Assembly (NCBI GenBank): GCA_900556585.1
Contig: USPD01000002.1
Span: forward strand, 17,904 to 81,903
Direction: 5' to 3'
Length of the DNA stretch: 64,000 nt
From: an uncultured Eggerthella sp.
Lineage (GTDB): Bacteria; Actinomycetota; Coriobacteriia; Coriobacteriales; Eggerthellaceae
In this document: in pieces, positions 36,191 through 43,442 of the stretch
Position numbering within the stretch: the stretch's first letter is position 1
How the letters are laid out: each line of letters opens with the position of its first letter
Program-made: the position numbers and the translations under genes
The notes under the pieces: generated by a model
The model's input: the letters and a program-made list of their open reading frames with translations, nothing else
What the model was told of the DNA's origin: nothing
Database searches by the model: none

Positions 36191-36258
36191 CCCAACATAT
36201 GCAACACACTAGCAGCAGACCCAGTACATGTAACGCACTGGTAACTAACCCAAATAAG
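36188..36258. repeat. Two and a half degenerate 29-30 bp tandem repeats at a stop codon
   Basis: Copies begin at 36188, 36218 and 36247 (partial). They share a CCCA block followed by an ACATATGCAAC-like block and ACT..G. The first copy includes the TAG stop of the metallo-hydrolase gene. Confidence 0.6.
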
Positions 36259-36289
36259 AAGTGGATGCATATTATGCATCCACTTTTTT
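36259..36289 (+). terminator. Rho-independent terminator, probably bidirectional
   Basis: AAGTGGATGCATA (36259-36271) is complementary to 36273-36285 and followed by TTTTTT. On the minus strand TTCTTATTT follows, so it can also serve the pit-usp operon, which converges here. Confidence 0.85.
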
Positions 36290-36350
36290 ATAACATGTTA
36301 TTTTGAGCGGTCGATAAAAACCCAGAAGTTTTCCTCTAACAATCTAGTGC

Positions 36351-37226
36351 TTATTCAGCGTTCTTTTCTGGAACCACAATAGTGGGAACCTCAAGACGAG
36401 AAAGAACACCAAACGTTACAGAGCCAAACAAAGCACGGCTTACACGAGAACGAGCGTGGGTTCCTAACAAAAGCATTCGCTTACCTTCGCTGCATTCCAT
36501 AATTACCTGAGTAGGAGAGCCACCTTCAACAGCTCTACCGGTTACTTTAAGTTCTGGATGAGCTTCTTTAATTTGTGCGATAAGTGTATCGAGTTTACGT
36601 TGGAACATTTCACCAACGGGCTGCAAGCCGCCGCCCATTACTTCAGACGCACGAGAAATTAGCGTTGGTATACCCCAAGCAGAAACAAGTTCCAGCGGCT
36701 CATTAAAAGCAAGCGCCATATTAACGCCCATAACTACTGCATCATTGCTTGTATCATCGGGGCCAACGCCAACAATAATACCTTTAGAATCATGGGTTTT
36801 CGTGTAATCAGAAGGAATAATAGCAGTTGCCACATTCGAAACAGAAGCAACGCGTAAACCCTTAGCGCCAAATACCTTTTCACCAACAGTCTTATTGTGG
36901 TGGGAACCCAAAACAACAATGTCATGATCGTCAGAAGTAGCAATAAGAGCCTCAACAACATCGCCCTTACCAACAGCTACATTGACGGAAATCCCTGGAT
37001 ACTCTTCTGTAAGACTCTCCTGTGCAGTTCCTAGTACATTATCTACAGCGGTTTGCAAGATCTTTTCATCAGAACCAGCTAAGCGAGCCGAACCGGGGTC
37101 GATAATAGCAAGCAAAGTAAGCTGAGCGCCTTCTTCTTTACTTGCTAAAGCGGCTGCCCACTCCAGCGCACATTGGCTGCGTTCACTGCCATCAATACCA
37201 ACAAGAATATTTTTCATGGTATTCAT
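36351..37226 (-). CDS. Universal stress protein with two Usp domains
   Basis: This 291-residue protein has two tandem UspA domains (about 1-142 and 145-288). The first starts KNILVGIDGSERSQCALEWA and ends in a VLGSHHNKTVGEKVFG region; the second starts SKGIIVGVGPDDTSNDAV and ends LLGTHARSRVSRALFG. These are the usual ATP-site loops, though the G2xG9xGS pattern is imperfect. It is the last gene of the pit - small membrane protein - usp set, 17 bp after its neighbour, so it is likely induced with phosphate uptake. Confidence 0.88.
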   Translation of the reverse strand: MNTMKNILVGIDGSERSQCALEWAAALASKEEGAQLTLLAIIDPGSARLAGSDEKILQTAVDNVLGTAQESLTEEYPGISVNVAVGKGDVVEALIATSDDHDIVVLGSHHNKTVGEKVFGAKGLRVASVSNVATAIIPSDYTKTHDSKGIIVGVGPDDTSNDAVVMGVNMALAFNEPLELVSAWGIPTLISRASEVMGGGLQPVGEMFQRKLDTLIAQIKEAHPELKVTGRAVEGGSPTQVIMECSEGKRMLLLGTHARSRVSRALFGSVTFGVLSRLEVPTIVVPEKNAE

Positions 37227-37243
37227 TCAACCTTTCTCAGGGC

Positions 37244-37471
37244 CTAGTGGAACAGAGGGATCATAAGCCAAAGTGCGAAAAGCACTACCAATACACAAGC
37301 TACAAAGCATGCAACCGAAGCAATACGAAAGCCCATAAAACCATCGCCCTCCTGTTCAGCAGTGGTGCTACGCGCCCAAAGACGAAGACCAGTTGCATAC
37401 ATAGTGCCAATTCCACCTGCAATTGCTACGGCAACAACTAACACCGTAAGAAAACTAATAACTTCTTCCAC
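37244..37471 (-). CDS. Small membrane protein in the pit operon
   Basis: This 75-residue protein starts at a GTG behind AAGGAG. Two helices (FLTVLVVAVAIAGGIGTMYATG and IASVACFVACVLVVLFALWLMI) flank a polar loop. Its position 14 bp after pit and 17 bp before the usp gene suggests an accessory role in phosphate transport, as small subunits do for other carriers. No family recognised. Confidence 0.75.
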   Translation of the reverse strand: MEEVISFLTVLVVAVAIAGGIGTMYATGLRLWARSTTAEQEGDGFMGFRIASVACFVACVLVVLFALWLMIPLFH

Positions 37472-37485
37472 AGTATTCTCCTTCC

Positions 37486-38646
37486 TTACGCTGCTGCTGC
37501 CTGAGCATTGCTATTATCGAGATTGAGTTTCACTTCAGTACCTTCATTAACATTGGTGGAATTAACGGGATTGCGACGAGCTAAACGGAAGATAACAATA
37601 GCAATAATTGCTGCAGCTACTACAACTGCTGCGGTGCCAAAAATATTAATCTTAGCAACGGCGCAAGCTGCCGCTGCAATAATACCTGCCGCAGGAAAAG
37701 TTACCAACCAAGCAATCAACATGCGACCAGCAACCGCCCAGTTAACTTCATTGCCTTTCTTGCCCAAACCAACACCAATGATAGATCCAGAACAAACCTG
37801 AGTGGTCGAAAGAGCGAAACCCAAGTGAGAGGAAACCAAAATGGTGGTTGCTGAACTTGCTTCCGCTGCGAAACCCTGCGGGGTGTTGATCTCGGTTAAG
37901 CCCTTACCAAGAGTACGAATAACGCGCCAACCGCCCATGTAGGTACCCATTGCAATAGCCAAACCGCAAACAGCGATAACCCACAGTTGAGGATCGGAAC
38001 CAGAAGGCTGAATGCCAACTGCAATCAAGGTAAGAGTAATAATGCCCATAGTCTTCTGAGCATCGTTGGTACCATGGGAAAGCGCCACTAAACACGCAGT
38101 TACAGTCTGACCATGACGAAAACCGTTTTCAATGTACTTTTCATCAAGCTGCTTAACAATAAAGTAAATTAACTTTACCGCGCAAAATGCCGCCAAGCCG
38201 GCAACAACTGGCGAAATAAGAGCAGGAAGCAGAACCTTAGTGATTACTGCAAAAAAGTTAACACCTTGAGTGCCAGCACCAACAATAACAGCACCCACCA
38301 AACCGCCGAACAGAGCATGAGAAGAACTAGAAGGAAGACCAACCAGCCACGTTAACAAATTCCAAATAATTGCGCCCAGCAAACCTGCCAAAATAAACTC
38401 TGGCGCAATAGTTACTTGCTGTTCATTAATTAAACCGCCTGAAATGGTGTTTGCAACTTCTGTTGAAAGGAATGCACCCACCAGGTTCAAGGTACCTGCA
38501 GCAATAACTGCAGTTTTTGGCTTCAGGGCACCAGTAGCAATCGAAGTAGCCATGGCGTTGGCCGTATCATGGAAGCCATTCGTGAAGTCGAACGTAAGAG
38601 CCACAACAATTACAAGGCCTACGACGACAAGAGTAGCGATATCCAT
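37486..38646 (-). CDS. pit: PiT family inorganic phosphate transporter
   Basis: This 386-residue membrane protein has the duplicated PiT signature: FDFTNGFHDTANAMATSIATGAL near 20-42 and VALSHGTNDAQKTMGIITL near 191-209, plus GLPSSSSHALFGGLVGA. It couples phosphate uptake to cations. AGAAGGAGG precedes the ATG. The upstream region carries five direct repeats resembling Pho boxes (38837-38887), implying induction by phosphate limitation. First gene of a three-gene operon. Confidence 0.93.
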   Translation of the reverse strand: MDIATLVVVGLVIVVALTFDFTNGFHDTANAMATSIATGALKPKTAVIAAGTLNLVGAFLSTEVANTISGGLINEQQVTIAPEFILAGLLGAIIWNLLTWLVGLPSSSSHALFGGLVGAVIVGAGTQGVNFFAVITKVLLPALISPVVAGLAAFCAVKLIYFIVKQLDEKYIENGFRHGQTVTACLVALSHGTNDAQKTMGIITLTLIAVGIQPSGSDPQLWVIAVCGLAIAMGTYMGGWRVIRTLGKGLTEINTPQGFAAEASSATTILVSSHLGFALSTTQVCSGSIIGVGLGKKGNEVNWAVAGRMLIAWLVTFPAAGIIAAAACAVAKINIFGTAAVVVAAAIIAIVIFRLARRNPVNSTNVNEGTEVKLNLDNSNAQAAAA

Positions 38647-38819
38647 GCTATTCTTTTTCCTCCTTCTAATGGATTTTCATCTTGTCCTAAATGAAGCAAG
38701 AAGCCATCATGCTCAACCTGTCAGGTTTAGTAACTTTCCTATTGGAAATAACCATTAGCCTTGGCTTTTTACCTCATTCTCGCATCGGAAATTCGCTGCA
38801 TTTCCTTTGCGTCTACGAA

Positions 38820-38825
38820 AGAATA
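38820..38825 (-). promoter_or_regulatory. Candidate -10 box of pit downstream of the Pho-like repeats
   Basis: TATTCT on the minus strand with an upstream TG (TGCTATTCT) forms an extended -10 about 11 bp past the last TTAACA repeat, the arrangement seen in PhoP-activated promoters. Predicts a 170-nt leader. Confidence 0.4.
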
Positions 38826-38836
38826 GCAAGGTAAAT

Positions 38837-38887
38837 GTTAAATAGATGTAAGATCCAGTTAAGTATTGTTAAGACTTGTAACGCTAC
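38837..38887 (-). promoter_or_regulatory. Array of five Pho-box-like direct repeats upstream of pit
   Basis: On the minus strand TTACAA, TTAACA, TTAACT, TTACAT and TTAACA recur with a 10-11 bp period (one helical turn), ending about 190 bp before the pit start. PhoP of Bacillus binds TTAACA-type hexamers with this spacing, so this is probably where a PhoP/PhoB-type regulator acts. No such regulator is in the window apart from the decayed receiver at 19.5 kb. Confidence 0.7.
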
Positions 38888-39026
38888 GAAAAACCCTTGT
38901 TAAGAACAGGTTCAAGACATGATAAACTATCACGCTTTCAATTAGCTTCAATTGGTTTCTATAAGCGTTCCGAATGCTTTATTTGACACAGTTTGCGTAA
39001 AACATGTTTGCGCAGTGCGCTTTTTT

Positions 39027-39113
39027 AAAAAGAAAACATTCTGAACTAAAAAAGAAAACATTCTGGATTAAATAAGAAAACATTCTGAATTAAAAAAGAA
39101 AACATTCTGAACT
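39027..39113. repeat. Four near-identical 22-bp tandem repeats
   Basis: Units at 39027-39047, 39048-39069, 39070-39091 and 39092-39113 share AGAAAACATTCTG plus an AT-rich spacer; they differ at only one to three positions each. They are contiguous, with no unique spacers. They lie about 730 bp downstream of the MFS gene stop. Confidence 0.9.
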
Positions 39114-39221
39114 CTGATTGTCTTGACTCAGTATTAAGTATATGGACTCATCAAAAACTGTGTTGCAAGTGTTTTTGAGCCGATCATAAAAGAAAGCACC
39201 GTAAGCACCTAACATGCCAGC

Positions 39222-39411
39222 GCAAAATTATTACGATTTTGGTCAAAAACATACTGTTGTAGGCATCACTTCCAGCCTCTTTAAGTTGCAGCATCGTAAG
39301 GATTGTAACCAACCAACAAATGTATGTAACGAACAGGCGGCTTTCCTCTTCTTTTAAGAAAACAGATGCCTACAACAGGGCTTTTGTGACCAAATTTGCA
39401 ACTTTTTTGCA
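39222..39411. repeat. About 190-bp long imperfect palindrome
   Basis: Core arms 39236-39267 and 39365-39396 match as inverted repeats at 26 of 32 positions (ends CTGTTGTAGGCATC exact), with weaker matching extending outward to about 39222 and 39411. The centre is 97 bp and non-coding. The outer right end carries CTGCAAAAAAG (read on the minus strand), as do the arms of the 12.5-kb palindrome (CTGCAAAAAG). Confidence 0.7.
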
Positions 39412-39415
39412 GGCT

Positions 39416-39578
39416 GCGCCAAATATAGTGCGTTGGGGGCATTTAAAACTCACTCAAACTCGCAAAATCAAACAAGCGATGTAATTATCCAGGCATTTGA
39501 AGTAACAAATGCTTTTCGCTTCACTCGTAAGCCTTTAAAGCGCTCCGACACTTGCCCCCAAATTGCTATATTTGGCAC
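39416..39578. repeat. 163-bp nested palindrome adjacent to the previous one
   Basis: Arms 39416-39441 and 39553-39578 match at 21 of 26 positions (CCAAATATAG and TTGGGGGCA blocks). Inside are AAGCGA/TCGCTT and a perfect GCATTTG/CAAATGC pair around the centre. A further direct copy of the right arm lies at 39604-39629 and a shorter match (TATTTGACACAG) near 38982. Confidence 0.65.
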
Positions 39579-39677
39579 GGAAAGTTGAAAATGCCATTTC
39601 AAATGCCCCTAAATTGCCTTATTTGACATAGTAGACAAATCATTCTCCCCAGCAACCCTTGCATCGTTTCCTAAATT

Positions 39678-39761
39678 GAAACTCTACGTCTACGCCGCAT
39701 TTTGAGAAACTCTACGTCTACGCCACATTTTGAGAAACTCTGCATCTGCGCCACATTTTGA
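39678..39761. repeat. Three 28-bp tandem repeats
   Basis: Units at 39678-39705, 39706-39733 and 39734-39761 start GAAACTCTACGTCTACGCC and end CATTTTGA; the third differs at three bases. Contiguous, about 80 bp after the MFS stop. Not CRISPR because there are no spacers. Confidence 0.9.
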
Positions 39762-39841
39762 AACATACCCTTACGTTTAAAAAAACTGATGATGTATGTC
39801 TATATCCGATGATGCGTGCTCATTTTGGTAATGCTCGTTAA

Positions 39842-41209
39842 TTATTTGTCACTCTCTAAATATGAAGGAGTGCTTTGTTCATTGAATGAACGCGCTGCAC
39901 GTTTATCTAACACAACATAAAGACCACCGATAATAACAGCCGCCAAAACAACCATTATGAGTAGCATCACATAAGAAACTAGATAAGTTCCCGTTGCTTC
40001 CATGATAAATCCTGGCAAAAAGGTGAAAATAAAACCACCTAATGCATAAGCAATCTGAAAGTTCTTAATTGTTTTTACTTGCTGACCACGTGGAGCAAGC
40101 TCGATAGACCAAATGGAAATACCAACTGTACCCAGCGCAAGACCCGTGCCATACAGCAGAACAGCAAACAGTGCCAGATTATGATTTCCCATATCCGACA
40201 AGCACAGCATAACTATGCCAGCGATGAAAATAGCGAAGAATAAAAGAGAGCCTTTTGCAGTACCTATTTTGTCGAATATTACTCCCGTAAACAATTTAGA
40301 AACCATTAAGCAAGCGCCACTAATTGAAACCAACATTGCAGCATATTCCGTGGTGAAGCCCTCTGAGGTAAATAAAACAGCAAGATAATTCGAACCGCCA
40401 ACGGAAACACTGCCCACAAACACCATAGCTACAAATACCACGGGCACCATTTTTGGAGGCAGATTTCTGCTTATACGCGCTTGCGAGCGCTTCTTTGGTT
40501 TCTCTCTCTTTGCACTCCGCTTCGTCGCATCTTGTCCATTCTTGCCAAGCCCACTCTGCAAAGATTCGCTGCCCTCTTCAAGTGTCCGTGAAAGCTTCGG
40601 GTCAACATAGGGCGTTAATCCAATATCTTCTGGCTTATTACGAAGCAGCGCATACAGCAGCAATGCATCAACAATCGCCAAAACACCTTCCGCCGCAAAA
40701 GCTGACGAAAGCGACAAGGCACTTTCGAGCGCAACCACAACAGGCGGAACCACAACGGCAGCTACACCTGAGCCAACCGCCGCAATACCAGCCGCCGTAG
40801 CAACATGATCCTTAAACCATCGTCCAATAAGCATGGTCGAAGCCACCATGCCACCAAGGCCATACCCTAATCCAGTAAAAACAGATCCAATGCAAAGGCC
40901 TACATAGTTAGAAGTATTAAGAGCATAAAGAACGAACCCTGCACCGATGCAAAACGAAGCGAACGCAACACCTTTTCGGCAATCCAACTTGTCATAATAA
41001 CGTGCTACAAAAAACATTGCGATAAGCGATATAAAGGTTCGGATGGAAATAATGATGGAACCGCCAGAATGGCCTACTCCTGGAAGCTCAACCAAATAAG
41101 GCTGATAAACAGAAAACGATGTTGAAGCAAGCCCAACGTTAGTAAAGAGAAGTAAAAAACAACATGCACAAATTATTTTTTCGTAATGACGTTTTATTGC
41201 TTCGATCAT
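39842..41209 (-). CDS. MFS transporter (oxalate/formate- or monocarboxylate-antiporter-like)
   Basis: I choose the ATG at 41209, eight bases after GGTGGAG, giving 455 residues, over the TTG start at 41227. Twelve helices are predicted, with RYYDKLDCRKG as the loop 2-3 MFS motif, GLGYGLGGMVASTMLIGRWF near helix 4 and GVIFDKIGTAKG as its repeat in the second half. The layout (GRWF after helix 4, AGIAAVGSGVA) resembles OxlT-like/MCT carriers of organic anions. A basic central loop (KRSAKREKPKKRSQAR) joins the halves. Substrate unknown. Confidence 0.82.
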   Translation of the reverse strand: MIEAIKRHYEKIICACCFLLLFTNVGLASTSFSVYQPYLVELPGVGHSGGSIIISIRTFISLIAMFFVARYYDKLDCRKGVAFASFCIGAGFVLYALNTSNYVGLCIGSVFTGLGYGLGGMVASTMLIGRWFKDHVATAAGIAAVGSGVAAVVVPPVVVALESALSLSSAFAAEGVLAIVDALLLYALLRNKPEDIGLTPYVDPKLSRTLEEGSESLQSGLGKNGQDATKRSAKREKPKKRSQARISRNLPPKMVPVVFVAMVFVGSVSVGGSNYLAVLFTSEGFTTEYAAMLVSISGACLMVSKLFTGVIFDKIGTAKGSLLFFAIFIAGIVMLCLSDMGNHNLALFAVLLYGTGLALGTVGISIWSIELAPRGQQVKTIKNFQIAYALGGFIFTFLPGFIMEATGTYLVSYVMLLIMVVLAAVIIGGLYVVLDKRAARSFNEQSTPSYLESDK

Positions 41210-41256
41210 ATGTTGGTGCTCCACCAATTACCACTTGTAATACTAATACTGCTTAT

Positions 41257-41288
41257 ACAAAAATGACAGGACACGAGGTCCTGCCATT
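41257..41288 (-). terminator. Rho-independent terminator of the hydroxyacid dehydrogenase gene
   Basis: On the minus strand AATG and CAGGAC pair with GTCCTG and CATT around a 5-nt loop, followed by TTTTTG. Located 46 bp past the stop at 41334. Confidence 0.8.
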
Positions 41289-41333
41289 TACCATTATTAA
41301 CTTTGGGGCCTTTACGCATATGCGAGTATAGCG

Positions 41334-42281
41334 CTACGAAACAAGATTTTTGGTATTACCTGCCAAATATGACGCAATATTATCGGCAACAATCACAGCT
41401 CGTTTTTGCATAGCCTCATTTGAAGCAAAAGCAACATGCGGGGTAACTACCGTGTTTTTCGAATTCAAAAGGGGATGATCTGACGGGAAAGGTGGTTCCA
41501 TTTCCAAAACGTCAATGCCCGCACCAGCAATACGGTCCTCATTGAGTGCATCAGCTAATGCCTGAGAATCAACAATGGGACCACGCGCACAGTTAATCAA
41601 AATGCTCGTTGGCTTCATTAAAGCAAGTTGTTCTGCGCCAATCATGCCAGTAGTTTCAGGCGTCTGTGGAACATGCAAGCTGACAATATCCGATGTTGAA
41701 AGCAGCTCATCAAGTTCGACAAACGTAACTCCTTCAATTTCTTTACGCGTGCGGGAATAAGCTACCACTTCACAACCAAATGCTTGGGCAATACGAATAA
41801 CGCGACTTCCAATAGCACCAGCGCCAATTACACCGAAGCGCTTGCCCTCCAATTCAGGACCAACTAGTCCATCTTTAGTGCCGCCCATACGAACCTGGGA
41901 ATTAAGAAGAGAAATATTGCGATACACATCAAGAACAAGACCAAATACCAGGTCCGCCACTGCTACCGTGGAATAGCCTGCGCAATTTGAAACTTGAATG
42001 CCCTGCTGTCGGCAGTACGCCATATCTACGTGGTCATACCCCGTAAAGGCAACACAAACATATTTCAGATTTGGATTTTGCTGCATAACTGAAGCTGGAT
42101 AAGCGATATTCGAAAGAACTACGACTTCCGCGTCAGCACTGCGCTCAATTAATGTTGCTTCATCTTCTTTGCGATCAGGATAAGTAACAAGCTCTACCTC
42201 GTTTGACCCTAAAGCTTTAGTGATAAGATCGCGAAGATCTGCATCAGGAATGCCCAATGGTTCTAAAACGGCAATTTTCAT
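41334..42281 (-). CDS. D-isomer-specific 2-hydroxyacid dehydrogenase
   Basis: The start is ATG 42281 after GGAAGGAG; the upstream extension to 42389 is not supported. The 315-residue NAD-dependent enzyme has the Rossmann motif GVIGAGAIG near 152, a catalytic Arg in NCARGP, Glu in GIDVLEMEPP and His in TPHVAF. The family includes lactate, glycerate and phosphoglycerate dehydrogenases; the absence of an ACT domain argues against full-length SerA. The substrate is uncertain, glycerate or hydroxypyruvate being plausible. Single-gene unit with its own terminator. Confidence 0.88.
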   Translation of the reverse strand: MKIAVLEPLGIPDADLRDLITKALGSNEVELVTYPDRKEDEATLIERSADAEVVVLSNIAYPASVMQQNPNLKYVCVAFTGYDHVDMAYCRQQGIQVSNCAGYSTVAVADLVFGLVLDVYRNISLLNSQVRMGGTKDGLVGPELEGKRFGVIGAGAIGSRVIRIAQAFGCEVVAYSRTRKEIEGVTFVELDELLSTSDIVSLHVPQTPETTGMIGAEQLALMKPTSILINCARGPIVDSQALADALNEDRIAGAGIDVLEMEPPFPSDHPLLNSKNTVVTPHVAFASNEAMQKRAVIVADNIASYLAGNTKNLVS

Positions 42282-42329
42282 AGCGCTCCTTCCATGCATG
42301 CTGCATGAATTATTAAACTTTAATAAGCA

Positions 42330-42380
42330 TAGTAAAGGAGCGCCTCGCCTATAGAAGTAAGTCTTCGGCGAACGCGCTCC
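42330..42380 (-). terminator. Hairpin between the membrane-protein gene and dehydrogenase gene
   Basis: Minus-strand stem from 42367-42380 with 42337-42349 (GGAGCGC and CGCC blocks), then TTTACTATG. It probably ends the upstream transcript. Confidence 0.5.
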
Positions 42381-42398
42381 CAAATACATACAAGCTTA

Positions 42399-42474
42399 TG
42401 TGCCTACCGCTTTACAATGCGCTTACCACTTTATTGTGCGTTTGTCTCATTTCCATGCGTTTACCGCATTATTT
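42399..42474. repeat. Four degenerate 19-bp tandem repeats at a stop codon
   Basis: Units at 42399, 42418, 42437 and 42456 resemble TGCGTTTACCGCTTTATTT. The last unit overlaps the TAA stop of the Gln-rich membrane-protein gene (42469-42471), and two of the other three units keep TAA at the same position on that strand. Confidence 0.75.
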
Positions 42475-43383
42475 TTCTTTTGAGGCTGCAGAAGAATCGG
42501 TCGCGCTACCCGCCTCACCTGATTGCTGTGGCTGTTGCGTAGGTTGGGCAACCTGCTGCTGCGTTGGCTGAGCCTGCTGTGGTTGCCCTGCTGGCTGCTG
42601 TGCGGGTTGGTCAACTTGCTGCTGTGGTTGCGCTGGCTGTTGAGACTGATCGATAGGCTGCTGACCTATTGGCTGTTGCTGCGGTTGCATCGGTTGCTGC
42701 GGAACCTGCTGTTGCGGTGGCAACTGTTGAGGCATTACTGGCTGTTGTGGCTGCATTGGCTGTTGTGGAGGAACGGAGCCGTAGCCACCACTATAAGGAC
42801 CAGCTGCACCGCCAGGCATACCACCAGAGCCAGGCATACCACTAGGCATTCCACCAGGATATCCTGGAAATCCCTGATTATATGCCGCAAAGCTTTTGCG
42901 AATACGAGCATTTAACCACGCCGCCACGATAAAGCATACACAGGTAATAATAGAAAAAACAACCGCGGAGCAAACAGCTGCAATAACGGTCCAGATAAAA
43001 GCACGACGCAGCTTTTCTGGTTCATTGGCCGCACGAAAATTCATAATGCTTGCCACAATACCCACTACGTGCAAAATCAAATAACCTGCCGCCATAGCAA
43101 TAACAACATTCATACCCAACGTTGCCGCTTCACGAATTTGATCATCATTCATGGTGGAGAAATCATAGGTGGAAGCAGCAGAGCTGCCATCGAATGCTGC
43201 CGAACCCGATGAAGACCTTTGCAATTCTTCAACAAACATATTGAAGAAATCTGGATCAGACAACATAGACGATGCCGAAACCATCAACGCTAGAAAAGCT
43301 CCACCAGCCAATGCTCCCAAAATAGCGAACACCAAGGTGGCGATACTTACTCCACGGAGTATTCGGAAATCAGAATTATTCAC
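42469..43383 (-). CDS. Four-helix membrane protein with Gln/Pro-rich C-terminal tail
   Basis: This 304-residue protein starts at GTG after AAGAAAGGGG. Helices lie near 12-36, 88-115 and 127-160, resembling DUF4064-type small membrane proteins. A Gly/Met/Pro stretch (GMPSGMPGSGGMPGG) follows, then about 110 residues composed mostly of Gln, Pro and Ala with repeated PQQPMQPQQ-like units. The tail is likely disordered. Function unknown; such tails often mediate protein or wall contacts. Confidence 0.75.
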   Translation of the reverse strand: MNNSDFRILRGVSIATLVFAILGALAGGAFLALMVSASSMLSDPDFFNMFVEELQRSSSGSAAFDGSSAASTYDFSTMNDDQIREAATLGMNVVIAMAAGYLILHVVGIVASIMNFRAANEPEKLRRAFIWTVIAAVCSAVVFSIITCVCFIVAAWLNARIRKSFAAYNQGFPGYPGGMPSGMPGSGGMPGGAAGPYSGGYGSVPPQQPMQPQQPVMPQQLPPQQQVPQQPMQPQQQPIGQQPIDQSQQPAQPQQQVDQPAQQPAGQPQQAQPTQQQVAQPTQQPQQSGEAGSATDSSAASKEK

Positions 43384-43442
43384 TAAAGGCCCCTTTCTTA
43401 AGAGGAATACATGCTTTTAGTATATCGACCTTGACCTGCTAA

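Larger units (their letters stand above)
38888..39841. other. Gene-free repeat island between pit and the MFS gene
   Basis: No ORF of merit in about 950 bp. It contains a 22-bp tandem array, two adjacent long palindromes, a dispersed 25-bp motif and a 28-bp tandem array, listed separately. A TCAAAAAC/GTTTTTGA hairpin lies at 39151-39178. Confidence 0.7.

Noticed and set aside
39678..39761. CRISPR-like 28-bp repeats
   Set aside because: The three units are directly contiguous with no unique spacers, and no cas genes are in the window. It is a plain tandem repeat.
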